Assembly: GCA_947442115.1 (NCBI GenBank)
Contig: CANEVK010000061.1
Span: forward strand, 1-11,078
Origin: Bacteriovoracaceae bacterium
GTDB taxonomy: Bacteria; Bdellovibrionota; Bacteriovoracia; Bacteriovoracales; Bacteriovoracaceae
Direction of reading: 5' to 3'
Length of the DNA: 11,078 bases
The position numbers and the translations under genes are program-made. A model generated the notes under the pieces. That model was not told the DNA's origin, made no database searches, and worked only from the letters and a program-made list of their open reading frames with translations. Below, in pieces: positions 1 through 6,308 of the stretch (positions within the stretch are counted from its first letter, which is position 1; each line of letters opens with the position of its first letter).

Positions 1-856
1 ATATGGCCACTGAGCGATTAAAGATTTCTTTTCTTTTTAGAATGGAGATACCCGTACCAACATCGGGGGCCGGTGTAACAAGTGGCTTAAGTTCTAAATG
101 GTGAAGATCCCCTAAATGGTCTTGAATAAAAAGAACATACCTTTTCTCCCCCGCTGACCCACCATGACTTTTTAGGCGAGAACATGCATGAATGAGTTTA
201 AGGGATTTCATTTTCGAAGGAGGTGACTCTTTTTCAAGGATTGAAATTATCTTCTGTTGCTCATCTTGGGAAATAAATGAAAATTCACCGGAGCAGTTTT
301 TCTCTTCAAGCATTTTTAAAGCTTTCTTGGAAATTGAGCGCCCCTTTTTTAGAGCATCTTTTTCTAACTCCTTCACATATTGAGGCCTCTGACATTGACT
401 ACCAGATAGACCTGACTGATAGCTTTTATAAAATGACTCTCCCCTAAACTGAACTCCAAAAAATTTATGGGCCATATAAAGTCTTATAAGATCTAAATCA
501 AGCTTGCAATTGGTGGCATCATCTAGATCATTGATACCAAACTGAACAGAATCTTTTTTAAGCGGAAGAAAACCAAAATTTTCAATGTGGGGATCACCTG
601 TACAAAGGCCTTGGCGATTTGAGAGCTTACTGATGAGTTTAGAACCTTTTATCATCTCATAAAAATATGGAGGGAATGAGCGCCACTTATCAAAAACACT
701 TTGAGCGTTCTTGAATCTCAGCTCAATGAACTCTTTGGACTGACTAGGGTATATCTTTTGCAGTCGTTGAATCGTAGATTGGGGAATAGATTGAGAATAT
801 GCCGCTAGGGTCAAAGAAAAATTAAAAAAAAGCGCCATCAATAACTTCATATTCAT
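1..856 (-). CDS. Exported DUF2252 family protein (3' end beyond window)
   Basis: This gene starts at ATG 854-856 and is still open at base 1, giving 285 codons; DUF2252 proteins are usually about 400 residues or more, so the C-terminus is missing. Residues 87-95 (GDPHIENFG), 109-114 (NDLDDA) and 120-126 (DLDLIRL) match the conserved DUF2252 core, and a later SHGGSAGEKRY...LELKP stretch matches its glycine-rich and 'vKeA'-like segments. The GDxHxxN and DxD patterns resemble the catalytic and metal-binding loops of aminoglycoside-phosphotransferase-like kinases, so a phosphotransferase fold is inferred; no activity is established. The N-terminus (MNMK, then hydrophobic residues 5-18, then AAYSQ) looks like a signal peptide with possible cleavage after S21. 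A GAGG Shine-Dalgarno motif lies just upstream. Only 6 bases separate it from the yggS stop, so it is the downstream member of that operon. Family call firm; export likely; function unknown. Confidence 0.8.
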   Translation of the reverse strand, partial: MNMKLLMALFFNFSLTLAAYSQSIPQSTIQRLQKIYPSQSKEFIELRFKNAQSVFDKWRSFPPYFYEMIKGSKLISKLSNRQGLCTGDPHIENFGFLPLKKDSVQFGINDLDDATNCKLDLDLIRLYMAHKFFGVQFRGESFYKSYQSGLSGSQCQRPQYVKELEKDALKKGRSISKKALKMLEEKNCSGEFSFISQDEQQKIISILEKESPPSKMKSLKLIHACSRLKSHGGSAGEKRYVLFIQDHLGDLHHLELKPLVTPAPDVGTGISILKRKEIFNRSVAI

Positions 857-862
857 AAGTCC

Positions 863-1543
863 TCACTCAAACATCATGGTTCCTAATCGAATCCAATTTG
901 AATTTTCTTCAAGAGCAATTAAATAGTCCTGACTCATCCCCATTGAGGAATTGAGGCTCAGCTTATATTTATTCGATAGAATCTCTTTTATCCTATTAAG
1001 ATCCTGGAAACACCTTCGGGCCTCTTGCTCAAATTGATCCGTGCGAACAACCCCCATAGTCATAAGACCAAAGAAATTCAATCGCTGACTTTTTTGGAGC
1101 TCAAGAATCGCGAGATCTAGATCTTGAAGGCTTTCAAATCCATATTTTTCTACTTCTTTTGAAGTCTTTAATTGTAAAAAGATATTTACATGAGAAAGGA
1201 GACGAGACTCCGCATGAATCATTTTTATTAATAAATCGATACTATCCACGGAATGGATCGCCCATAATTTAGGAATCGAAAACAATTGGTTAATCTTATT
1301 TGACTGTAAGTGACCAATCATGTGCCAGCGAATTTCAGGACAATTTTCTAACAGCTTGTGTGATTTATCATGAAGTTCTTGAACTTTATTTTCTCCAAAA
1401 TCCCTTTGTCCAAGATCGTAGTATGATTTAATTTCCTCTGCGGTCCTATTTTTTGAAACAATCACAAGTTGGGATTTATCCTTCAGCAGTGACTTAACTT
1501 GTGAGAGCCTTCTAAAGAAATCATTTTGAAGATCAGGGCTCAA
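863..1543 (-). CDS. yggS: YggS/PLPBP family pyridoxal-phosphate homeostasis protein
   Basis: Single-domain alanine-racemase-like barrel protein of 226 residues, close to the usual ~230. It binds PLP in the cytoplasm and buffers free PLP and amino/keto-acid pools rather than acting as a known enzyme. Family marks visible are VSK with the PLP lysine at K31, GQRDFGENKVQE (45-56), WHMIGHLQSNK (73-83), HSVDS (97-101), GLMTM (159-163), and the phosphate-binding SMGMSQDY (200-207) with IRLGTMMFE at the end. The start is a TTG at 1541-1543, preceded by an AGGGGA-like ribosome site; no in-frame ATG lies near the N-terminus. It overlaps the upstream 113-residue gene by 11 bases, which implies translational coupling. 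Unlike the common setting of yggS next to proC or pilT, here it follows glpX. Family assignment is strong; the start is moderately sure because of an A9 tract just upstream that could allow a fusion. Confidence 0.93.
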   Translation of the reverse strand: MSPDLQNDFFRRLSQVKSLLKDKSQLVIVSKNRTAEEIKSYYDLGQRDFGENKVQELHDKSHKLLENCPEIRWHMIGHLQSNKINQLFSIPKLWAIHSVDSIDLLIKMIHAESRLLSHVNIFLQLKTSKEVEKYGFESLQDLDLAILELQKSQRLNFFGLMTMGVVRTDQFEQEARRCFQDLNRIKEILSNKYKLSLNSSMGMSQDYLIALEENSNWIRLGTMMFE

Positions 1544-1874
1544 GATCCGTCCCCTTACCTTTTTTTTTCTTCTTCAAACTGATTGTAGCTTTTATTTCAA
1601 AGTCATACTTCTCAGCAATTTTATCAAACTCATTTGAGACATCTATTTTATCAAGATATGTCCGGAGTTCATTTTTTACAGAAGCTAGGAATTCTGTTTT
1701 CGTATTTTTAGCATTATCGACGAGTGAGCCGACAATGTCTTTTGGCAAAGGCAAATCTTTTAAAACGGCACGAACACCTTCTTCAGTCATGAAAGCAGCC
1801 GTCACTCCCGTCGTAAGGACCTTTTTGAGAATATCACCGAGCTTCCCGTCCCGATCTCGATCTTTTTCTTCCAT
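1533..1874 (-). CDS. Conserved-looking 113-residue protein, unknown function
   Basis: I cannot assign a family name. The protein is short, highly charged and probably helical, with no signal peptide or membrane segment. It opens MEEKDRDRDGKLGDILKK, has a middle stretch MTEEGVRAVLKDLPLPKDIVGSL (residues 29-51) and ends in a lysine run (K102-K106) followed by GKGTDLEP. From memory, similar small proteins with an MTEEG-x-R...LPK-[DE] pattern occur in Myxococcota and relatives, which is unverified. The ATG at 1872-1874 has an AGGAG motif 7 bases upstream and begins one base after the stop of the SRPBCC gene, while its own end overlaps yggS by 11 bases, so it sits firmly inside the operon. The lysine run is encoded with an uninterrupted A9 tract. 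A role as an adaptor or nucleic-acid/membrane-surface binder is only a guess from the basic tail. Confidence 0.8.
   Translation of the reverse strand: MEEKDRDRDGKLGDILKKVLTTGVTAAFMTEEGVRAVLKDLPLPKDIVGSLVDNAKNTKTEFLASVKNELRTYLDKIDVSNEFDKIAEKYDFEIKATISLKKKKKGKGTDLEP
1560..1568 (-). other. A9 homopolymer at gene overlap (possible slippage site)
   Basis: Nine consecutive T on the plus strand, A9 on the coding strand, encode part of the lysine run near the end of the 113-residue protein. Loss of one A (or a +1 shift) here would continue through an open frame of seven codons into the TTG of yggS, producing a 113-residue-protein/YggS fusion. Runs of this length are known slippage sites for bacterial RNA polymerase; use in this organism is untested. 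Confidence 0.35.
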
Positions 1875-1875
1875 T

Positions 1876-2307
1876 CTATAACTCCTGCGCCCTTTTAGAA
1901 AAAGACCTCATGGTTAAGGGAAGATTCGTATTAACGAGAGTTTTCTCAATCATTCCAAGCCCTGGAAGGAAACCTTTAAACTCTATTTCTAGATTATAAT
2001 TGACCTCAGTTTTACCGCCTCCAAGATCTTTAAGCGTCCATTTTCCATTATTAACCTTCATCATGTCGCCAGTAACAAGAGTCCAGCTGACCTCTTTATT
2101 TGGGACATGCTTCAAATTAATAGTATAAGAAATCTCCTTAATGATATTAATGCCAAATTTTACTGTGGCCCCATCTTGAGTTTCTTTTTCAACATTGACA
2201 GACTTCATCCCGTCAACAAAATCAGGATATTTTTTATAATCAACTATCGCTTGATAAAACTTTTCAATGGGTACTTCGTAAACTTCTGTCCGATCTGCTC
2301 TTGCCAT
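1876..2307 (-). CDS. SRPBCC/START-fold protein (polyketide cyclase/Coq10-RatA type)
   Basis: A 143-residue single-domain protein of the SRPBCC superfamily, which forms a deep hydrophobic ligand pocket between a curved sheet and a long C-terminal helix. The family signature is seen in the N-terminal beta strand followed by the helix and YPDFVDGMKSV (27-37; compare YP-x-F-x-P-x-x in cyclase/dehydrase and Coq10 proteins), the alternating strands NINIIKEISYTINLKH, VSWTLVTGDMMKVNNGKWTLKDL and TEVNYNLEIEF (101-110), then GFLPGLGMIEKTLVNTNLP and a final helix. No catalytic residues can be named, and the ligand is unknown; lipid or quinone binding would be typical for the family. ATG 2305-2307 has an AAAGGAAA ribosome site. 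It lies 12 bases after glpX and one base before the next gene, so it is co-transcribed with them. Fold call good, specific role unknown. Confidence 0.85.
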   Translation of the reverse strand: MARADRTEVYEVPIEKFYQAIVDYKKYPDFVDGMKSVNVEKETQDGATVKFGINIIKEISYTINLKHVPNKEVSWTLVTGDMMKVNNGKWTLKDLGGGKTEVNYNLEIEFKGFLPGLGMIEKTLVNTNLPLTMRSFSKRAQEL

Positions 2308-2319
2308 AAAAATTTCCTT

Positions 2320-3276
2320 TTAATATCTTGGTTTCTTATCAAAATGATGTTCGGCCCTAATGTGGCGAATGGTCCCTGATTCACTTCTCATGACAAGCGA
2401 GTGAGTCAAACAACCCCATGGTTTGAAGATAACACCATCTAAAAAGTTTCCTGTCGTGACACCCGTTGCACAAAACATCAGGTGACCTTTGGCCAATTCA
2501 TCAATTTTAAAAACTTTATTAATGTCTTCAATTCCCATCTTGAGTGCTCGCTCAATTTCACCAGGGTTTCGTGGCTTTAAAATGCCTTGGAATTCTCCAC
2601 CCAGGCACTGTAATGCAGCTGCAGAGATCACCCCTTCCGGAGCTCCACCAATTCCAAATAATATATCGACTCCAGTATTTGGAGTTGCTGTGGCAATGGC
2701 TGCAGAAACATCACCATCACCAATAAGGTTAATCCGCGCTCCAGCAGCTCGAACTTCCTCAATAAGATCTTTATGTCGAGGACGATCAAGAATGATAGCG
2801 GTTAAATCTGCGACCCGACATTTTTTGGCATCGGCCAAACGTTTTAAATTTTCAGTCGCTGACAATCTAATATCAAGAAGCCCTCTGGCTTCCCTTCCAG
2901 CAGCTATTTTTAACATGTAAGTATCAGGAGCATGTAAGAGCCCGCCCGCTTCTCCAATGGCCATAACAGAAATAGAATTAGGGCCTCCATGAGCGCAGAT
3001 TGTGGTGCCCTCTAAAGGATCCAGAGCAATTTCAAGTTTAGCACCCTGTCCAGTACCAACTTTTTCACCAATATAAAGCATGGGAGCTTCATCTCTTTCG
3101 CCTTCACCAATAACCACAGTTGCATCGCAATCAATTGAATCAAGCATGGCCCTCATAGCGTCAACTGCAGCTTGATCGGCAGCTTTTTCGTCTCCTCTTC
3201 CCATTAAACGAGCAGAGGCAATCGCCGCCATCTCAGTTACACGCACGAATTCCATGGCCAGATTTCTATTCATCAT
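2320..3276 (-). CDS. glpX: Class II fructose-1,6-bisphosphatase GlpX
   Basis: Hydrolyses fructose-1,6-bisphosphate to fructose-6-phosphate in gluconeogenesis, metal-dependent and cytoplasmic; some family members also act on sedoheptulose-1,7-bisphosphate. At 318 residues it has normal length. The class II signature is complete: VIGEGERDEAPMLYIGE (55-71), DPLEGT (86-91), LDRPRH (163-168), GDGDVSAAI (186-194) and GIGGAPEGVISAAAL (208-222). Metal and substrate residues D34, E58, D86, E89 and E214 fall at the positions expected from E. coli GlpX shifted by one. The start is the first of two adjacent ATG codons (3271-3276), preceded by AGGGA. It heads a tight run of five genes and follows the PilZ gene after a 61-base gap, where a separate promoter could lie but no clear one is visible. 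This is likely the main gluconeogenic FBPase, as expected for an amino-acid-consuming lifestyle; the latter is inference. Confidence 0.96.
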   Translation of the reverse strand: MMNRNLAMEFVRVTEMAAIASARLMGRGDEKAADQAAVDAMRAMLDSIDCDATVVIGEGERDEAPMLYIGEKVGTGQGAKLEIALDPLEGTTICAHGGPNSISVMAIGEAGGLLHAPDTYMLKIAAGREARGLLDIRLSATENLKRLADAKKCRVADLTAIILDRPRHKDLIEEVRAAGARINLIGDGDVSAAIATATPNTGVDILFGIGGAPEGVISAAALQCLGGEFQGILKPRNPGEIERALKMGIEDINKVFKIDELAKGHLMFCATGVTTGNFLDGVIFKPWGCLTHSLVMRSESGTIRHIRAEHHFDKKPRY

Positions 3277-3337
3277 TTTGTCCCTGAAAAGAGTTAGTCA
3301 TTACAAGTCTACAACAAGAAAGGAACTCTATGAAGTT

Positions 3338-4054
3338 CTAACTCAATTGACGCAGCAAAAAGGCTTGGGCTTCATTAGGTAGTAGATCGTCACTGATACA
3401 AGATATAAGCTCTTTTACTTTTTTAAGTCGTTCGATATCTAAATAAGGGTCAAGATTAAAAACCCACTCATCTTCACTTAAGAGCGGTGAATCAACATTT
3501 CTTTTAGACAGGATGCGACCTGTTTTTGCACCAACGCCATCTTCCCACTCAAAAAAAGTATCTAAAAATAAAACTTGGACCTTTGAAATTTCACCATCCC
3601 CATGTTGCCATATAAAAAGCTCAACCGGGCCGTCAGCACGTAGCCAATACTTAAGGCGTGGTGGAATTTCCAGACCTCCCCCAACTTTATGAATTGGCTT
3701 GAGTCTTTTAACAATTTCATTTGTTTTAAGAAACTCACCAACTTGCTCAAGAATCTCTCTTCTTTTGACAAATTCAACTCCAAGTCTATTTTGGGTGCTC
3801 CACTTAATAGTACCTGAAATATCCATGTGACTTCCTGGCCAATGAATACTCCCCCGAAGCATGGAGTCAGTGGGAAAAGATGAAGAACTATCCTTAAGAG
3901 AAATTTGCATCCCGGTAGAAGAAATGTCTTTTACCTCATATACCCGAGTGCTTTCATCCGCCTTGAAAGTGAGGTAACAAAAGGGAAATCTTGGGAGCAC
4001 CCTTTTTTCATGTTTTTCAAAATCTGACTTAATAAGATTAAAACGTCTTTCCAT
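3338..4054 (-). CDS. PilZ-domain protein with unassigned C-terminal region
   Basis: The N-terminal half (about residues 14-100) is a PilZ domain, a cyclic-di-GMP receptor fold. Both binding motifs are present: RxxxR as R18-V-L-P-R22 and [D/N]-x-S-x-x-G as D43-I-S-S-T-G48, and the domain ends in the usual W...NRLGVEF strand pair. Ligand binding is therefore predicted to be intact. The remaining ~130 residues contain a tryptophan- and acid-rich stretch (LKYWLRADGPVELFIW; FLDTFFEWEDG) and a helical tail, with no family I recognise and no membrane segment, so the protein is probably cytoplasmic. An AGGAG motif sits just upstream of ATG 4052-4054. It is the first gene left of the divergent region shared with pgsA and is 61 bases from glpX. 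It could couple c-di-GMP to motility, surface or predation behaviour, but the target is unknown. Confidence 0.88.
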   Translation of the reverse strand: MERRFNLIKSDFEKHEKRVLPRFPFCYLTFKADESTRVYEVKDISSTGMQISLKDSSSSFPTDSMLRGSIHWPGSHMDISGTIKWSTQNRLGVEFVKRREILEQVGEFLKTNEIVKRLKPIHKVGGGLEIPPRLKYWLRADGPVELFIWQHGDGEISKVQVLFLDTFFEWEDGVGAKTGRILSKRNVDSPLLSEDEWVFNLDPYLDIERLKKVKELISCISDDLLPNEAQAFLLRQLS

Positions 4055-4153
4055 AAAACTCCTGAATATTTCTCTATATTAGACTGAATTTTATAGAACT
4101 AAAGATAGGTAAAGCTTTCTTTTTGCCGTTACCAATTCTGTCTGATAAATTGG
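4055..4153. promoter_or_regulatory. Divergent intergenic region between PilZ gene and pgsA
   Basis: This 99-base AT-rich gap is the only place where promoters for both the leftward PilZ gene and the rightward pgsA-serB operon can lie. On the minus strand there are TATAAA and TAATAT boxes within about 25-45 bases of the PilZ start. On the plus strand TTGCCG (4123-4128) and GATAAA (4144-4149) form a weak pair, but the latter is almost at the start codon. None is convincing enough to name a transcription start. Confidence 0.4.
4132..4153. repeat. Inverted repeat abutting the pgsA start codon
   Basis: CCAATT (4132-4137) and AATTGG (4148-4153) are perfect 6-bp arms around a 10-base spacer, with the right arm ending directly at ATG 4154. 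It could be an operator or an mRNA hairpin covering the translation start; arms this short can also occur by chance. Confidence 0.4.
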
Positions 4154-4792
4154 ATGGACATGGAAAAAAATGACCTCGAAATTGACAACCTACCCAATAG
4201 ATTAACTTTTTTTAGAATGTTAATGATACCAGTGGTGGTTTTAGCACTCTATTTTACAGAACAGACTCCAATGCTCCTGATTAACTTTCGGCCATGGCTT
4301 GGCCATGTTGCCTGTTGGGTTTTTGTTATGGCCAGTATTACCGATTTTCTTGATGGTTATATTGCTAGAAAAAGAAACATTGTCACCGTCTTTGGATCTT
4401 TTTTAGACCCGATTGCAGATAAATTTCTCGTGGTCTCCTCCCTCGTCATGCTGCTTGCTCTCGATCGAGTTCATCCGATCATAGTGATTGTTCTAGTTCT
4501 CAGAGAAATGTACATGACTTCCCTTAGACTCCTTGCCCTTTCAGAAGGAGTTGATGTTCCAGTGAGTTCCCTAGGAAAATGGAAAACTGGAACCCAAATG
4601 GTCGCCACACCCATGCTGATGATTTATGACCATTTTTTAGGAATGAATCTTCCTCTTATTGGAACAATCCTCATCTATCTTTCTGCTCTCCTCTCTATGT
4701 GGTCGGCCCTATTATACTCTCTCAGTATGATTAAAAAGCTCAAAGAGAAACGAGCCGAAAAGAGAAAAATAAAAAAAGAAGCAAAAAGCTAA
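4154..4792 (+). CDS. pgsA: CDP-diacylglycerol-glycerol-3-phosphate 3-phosphatidyltransferase (PgsA)
   Basis: Integral inner-membrane enzyme that makes phosphatidylglycerophosphate from CDP-diacylglycerol and glycerol-3-phosphate, the committed step to phosphatidylglycerol and cardiolipin. The CDP-alcohol phosphotransferase signature D-x2-DG-x2-AR-x8-G-x3-D-x3-D is perfect (D64, D67, G68, A71, R72, G81, D85, D89). PgsA rather than PssA is indicated by NLPNRLTFFR (12-21), LREMYMTSLRLLA and GKWKTGTQM (141-149). Several hydrophobic helices are visible (about 22-36, 50-64, 92-103, 108-117, 166-190). The 212-residue length is slightly above usual because of a lysine-rich cytoplasmic tail (KKLKEKRAEKRKIKKEAKS). 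Start is ambiguous between ATG 4154 and ATG 4160; the latter has a weak GGATGG-like site, the former none. Only 11 bases separate it from serB, indicating co-transcription. Confidence 0.95.
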   Translation: MDMEKNDLEIDNLPNRLTFFRMLMIPVVVLALYFTEQTPMLLINFRPWLGHVACWVFVMASITDFLDGYIARKRNIVTVFGSFLDPIADKFLVVSSLVMLLALDRVHPIIVIVLVLREMYMTSLRLLALSEGVDVPVSSLGKWKTGTQMVATPMLMIYDHFLGMNLPLIGTILIYLSALLSMWSALLYSLSMIKKLKEKRAEKRKIKKEAKS

Positions 4793-4803
4793 AGAGAAGT
4801 TTC

Positions 4804-5703
4804 ATGATTCATGAATTTGTCGTTGTCTGTGTCTCCCAGACGGCACTAAATGAAAATTTTAAAATAGAGTTAAAAAAACTATTTAAAGACTTTAATCTTC
4901 CTCTTTCAAAAGAAGCTGAAAAGATATCAACCTATTCATATCATCACTTGGTTTACTTCAGTTTTGATCATTTAGAATTAAAACTTTTTGAAATATCACT
5001 TATTAAATTGAGTTCCATCTTTCTTATCGATACGGCCATCATTCCTCTACATTTGTTCAAGACAAAAAAGAAATTAGTTGTCTTTGATATGGACTCCACT
5101 CTTATAACAGCTGAAGTCATTGATGAAATGGCGCAATCCTATGGGATTGGAGAAAAAGTGAAACAGATCACAGCGAGAGCGATGAATGGTGAGCTTAATT
5201 TTGATGAATCTCTTAAAGAAAGAGTCTCACTTCTGAAGGGATTTGAGCAGCATCGGATGAATGACATTATAAAAAACCTCCGATTCACCCCTGGGGCCCA
5301 GGAATTGTGCCAGGTACTTAAGGCCAAGGGTGTAAAAATGGCCATTGCTTCAGGTGGATTCAACTATTTTGCAGAACACGTTCGAAAAGAATTACAAATT
5401 GACTATCTTTTTGCCAATGAGCTTGAGATGCAAAATAATATCCTCACCGGCAAGACAACTGGTCAAATTGTGAATGCTGAGAGGAAATCTCAAATTATTG
5501 AAGAACTTGCTCAAAAAGAAAAAATCTCTCTTGAGGAAACTGTAGCGATTGGCGATGGTGCGAATGATATCCCGATGCTTCTAAAAGCTGGACTTGGCAT
5601 TGCCATACATGCCAAAGATAAAGTGCAGAAAGCGGCGAATTATAGAATTAACTTTGGGCCAATGACTCATGCTTTGAGCTTTATGAATGATGAAAGTTTA
5701 TAA
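4804..5703 (+). CDS. serB: Phosphoserine phosphatase SerB
   Basis: Cytoplasmic HAD-superfamily enzyme for the last step of serine synthesis, O-phosphoserine to L-serine. The 299 residues comprise an ACT-like N-terminal region (~1-88) and a catalytic domain (~90-295), the layout of the E. coli enzyme. All expected active-site residues are present with the spacing of the structurally known archaeal enzyme: nucleophile D95 and acid D97 in DMDST, E104, R140, S183 with G184-G185, K228, and D251/N254/D255 in GDGANDIPM. The sequence EVIDEMA after motif I and NELE before motif III are typical of SerB and rule out a generic HAD phosphatase. An AGAGAAG ribosome site precedes ATG 4804. It follows pgsA by 11 bases, and its last 17 bases overlap the start of the LRR gene. 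No missing residue or frameshift is seen. Confidence 0.96.
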   Translation: MIHEFVVVCVSQTALNENFKIELKKLFKDFNLPLSKEAEKISTYSYHHLVYFSFDHLELKLFEISLIKLSSIFLIDTAIIPLHLFKTKKKLVVFDMDSTLITAEVIDEMAQSYGIGEKVKQITARAMNGELNFDESLKERVSLLKGFEQHRMNDIIKNLRFTPGAQELCQVLKAKGVKMAIASGGFNYFAEHVRKELQIDYLFANELEMQNNILTGKTTGQIVNAERKSQIIEELAQKEKISLEETVAIGDGANDIPMLLKAGLGIAIHAKDKVQKAANYRINFGPMTHALSFMNDESL

Positions 5704-6304
5704 GAATTTATCCTCTGCTCTCAAAGAAAAAGAGGACGTAACCATTTTAAAAATTTCTCTAAGCGCCGATGTCTTCCCATCTGAAATCTTTGATTTTCCA
5801 AATCTTGAAGAAATTTATCTTGAAGGCTCCTGCAAAAGTTTCCCGGATCGAATGACGGAATGGAAAAAAGTAAAAACGATATCCATTAAATGGAATCATT
5901 TTTCTGGGGATTTATCTGGGATCCTATCTCTTGAAAGCTTAGAAAATCTTAAAATTATTGAAACGCCAATAAAAATGTTTCTCCTTCCTTTAGGCTTAAT
6001 TAAGGCACCTTTAAAATTTTTAACCATAAAAAGTTGTGGTCTTGAAAAGCTTCCTGAGGAAATTTCTATGTGCTCAAGCTTGCAGGAATTAAGTTTGCCA
6101 GGAAATAAACTCTCATCTCTACCCTACTCCTTCACAGACCTCAAAGAACTCAGAAGGTTAAACCTTGATGCCAATCAATTTGAAATGTTTCCAGACCAAA
6201 TCAAAAAGATGTCTCGTCTTCATCACTTATCCATAGATGGAAATCATTTTTCAGAAGAAGAAAAAGAAAGAATACAAAGAGAGTTTCATTTAACTATTAG
6301 TTAA
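5687..6304 (+). CDS. Leucine-rich-repeat protein
   Basis: A 205-residue protein composed almost entirely of about seven leucine-rich repeats of 22-24 residues, for example LKFLTIKSCGLEKLPEEISM, LQELSLPGNKLSSLPYSF and LRRLNLDANQFEMFPDQI. The LPxxI/F phase resembles the bacterial/plant-type intracellular LRR class; the N-terminal two or three repeats are degenerate. There is no signal peptide, membrane segment or attached enzymatic domain, so it is probably a cytoplasmic protein-binding scaffold, with an unknown partner. Tandem ATG codons (5687 and 5690) lie inside the end of serB, overlapping it by 17 bases in another frame, which implies translational coupling. Its stop lies inside a stem-loop and overlaps the end of the convergent metallo-hydrolase gene by 8 bases. 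Family call is secure; function is not known. Confidence 0.88.
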   Translation: MMKVYKNLSSALKEKEDVTILKISLSADVFPSEIFDFPNLEEIYLEGSCKSFPDRMTEWKKVKTISIKWNHFSGDLSGILSLESLENLKIIETPIKMFLLPLGLIKAPLKFLTIKSCGLEKLPEEISMCSSLQELSLPGNKLSSLPYSFTDLKELRRLNLDANQFEMFPDQIKKMSRLHHLSIDGNHFSEEEKERIQREFHLTIS

Positions 6305-6308
6305 ATGA
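6286..6308. terminator. Stem-loop spanning two convergent stop codons (bidirectional terminator candidate)
   Basis: TCATTTAACT (6286-6295) and AGTTAAATGA (6299-6308) form a perfect 10-bp stem with a 3-base loop ATT. The plus-strand stop (6302-6304) lies in the right arm and the minus-strand stop (complement of 6297-6299) straddles loop and arm. Four T follow on the plus strand, weakly fitting intrinsic termination in that direction. The stem is AT-rich with few G-C pairs, so termination strength is doubtful. Confidence 0.45.

Noticed and set aside
192..383. 63-codon open frame on the plus strand
   Set aside because: It lies antisense to the DUF2252 gene, whose protein motifs are clear; the translation looks like non-coding antisense.
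2489..2920. 143-codon open frame on the plus strand opposite glpX
   Set aside because: It mirrors a strongly conserved glpX sequence, has no ribosome site or recognisable domain, and is explained by codon bias on the other strand.
3277..3337. Terminator or clear promoter between the PilZ gene and glpX
   Set aside because: No stable stem-loop with a T run and no well-spaced -35/-10 pair is visible in these 61 bases.
4100..4132. TAAA...GCCGTTAC resembling a sigma-28 flagellar promoter before pgsA
   Set aside because: The spacing between the two parts is 11 or 21 bases instead of about 15, and the -10 part is imperfect.
4311..4330. Repeated GGCCATG words near 4311-4328
   Set aside because: They fall inside the coding sequence of pgsA, encode ordinary residues and do not form a longer repeat.
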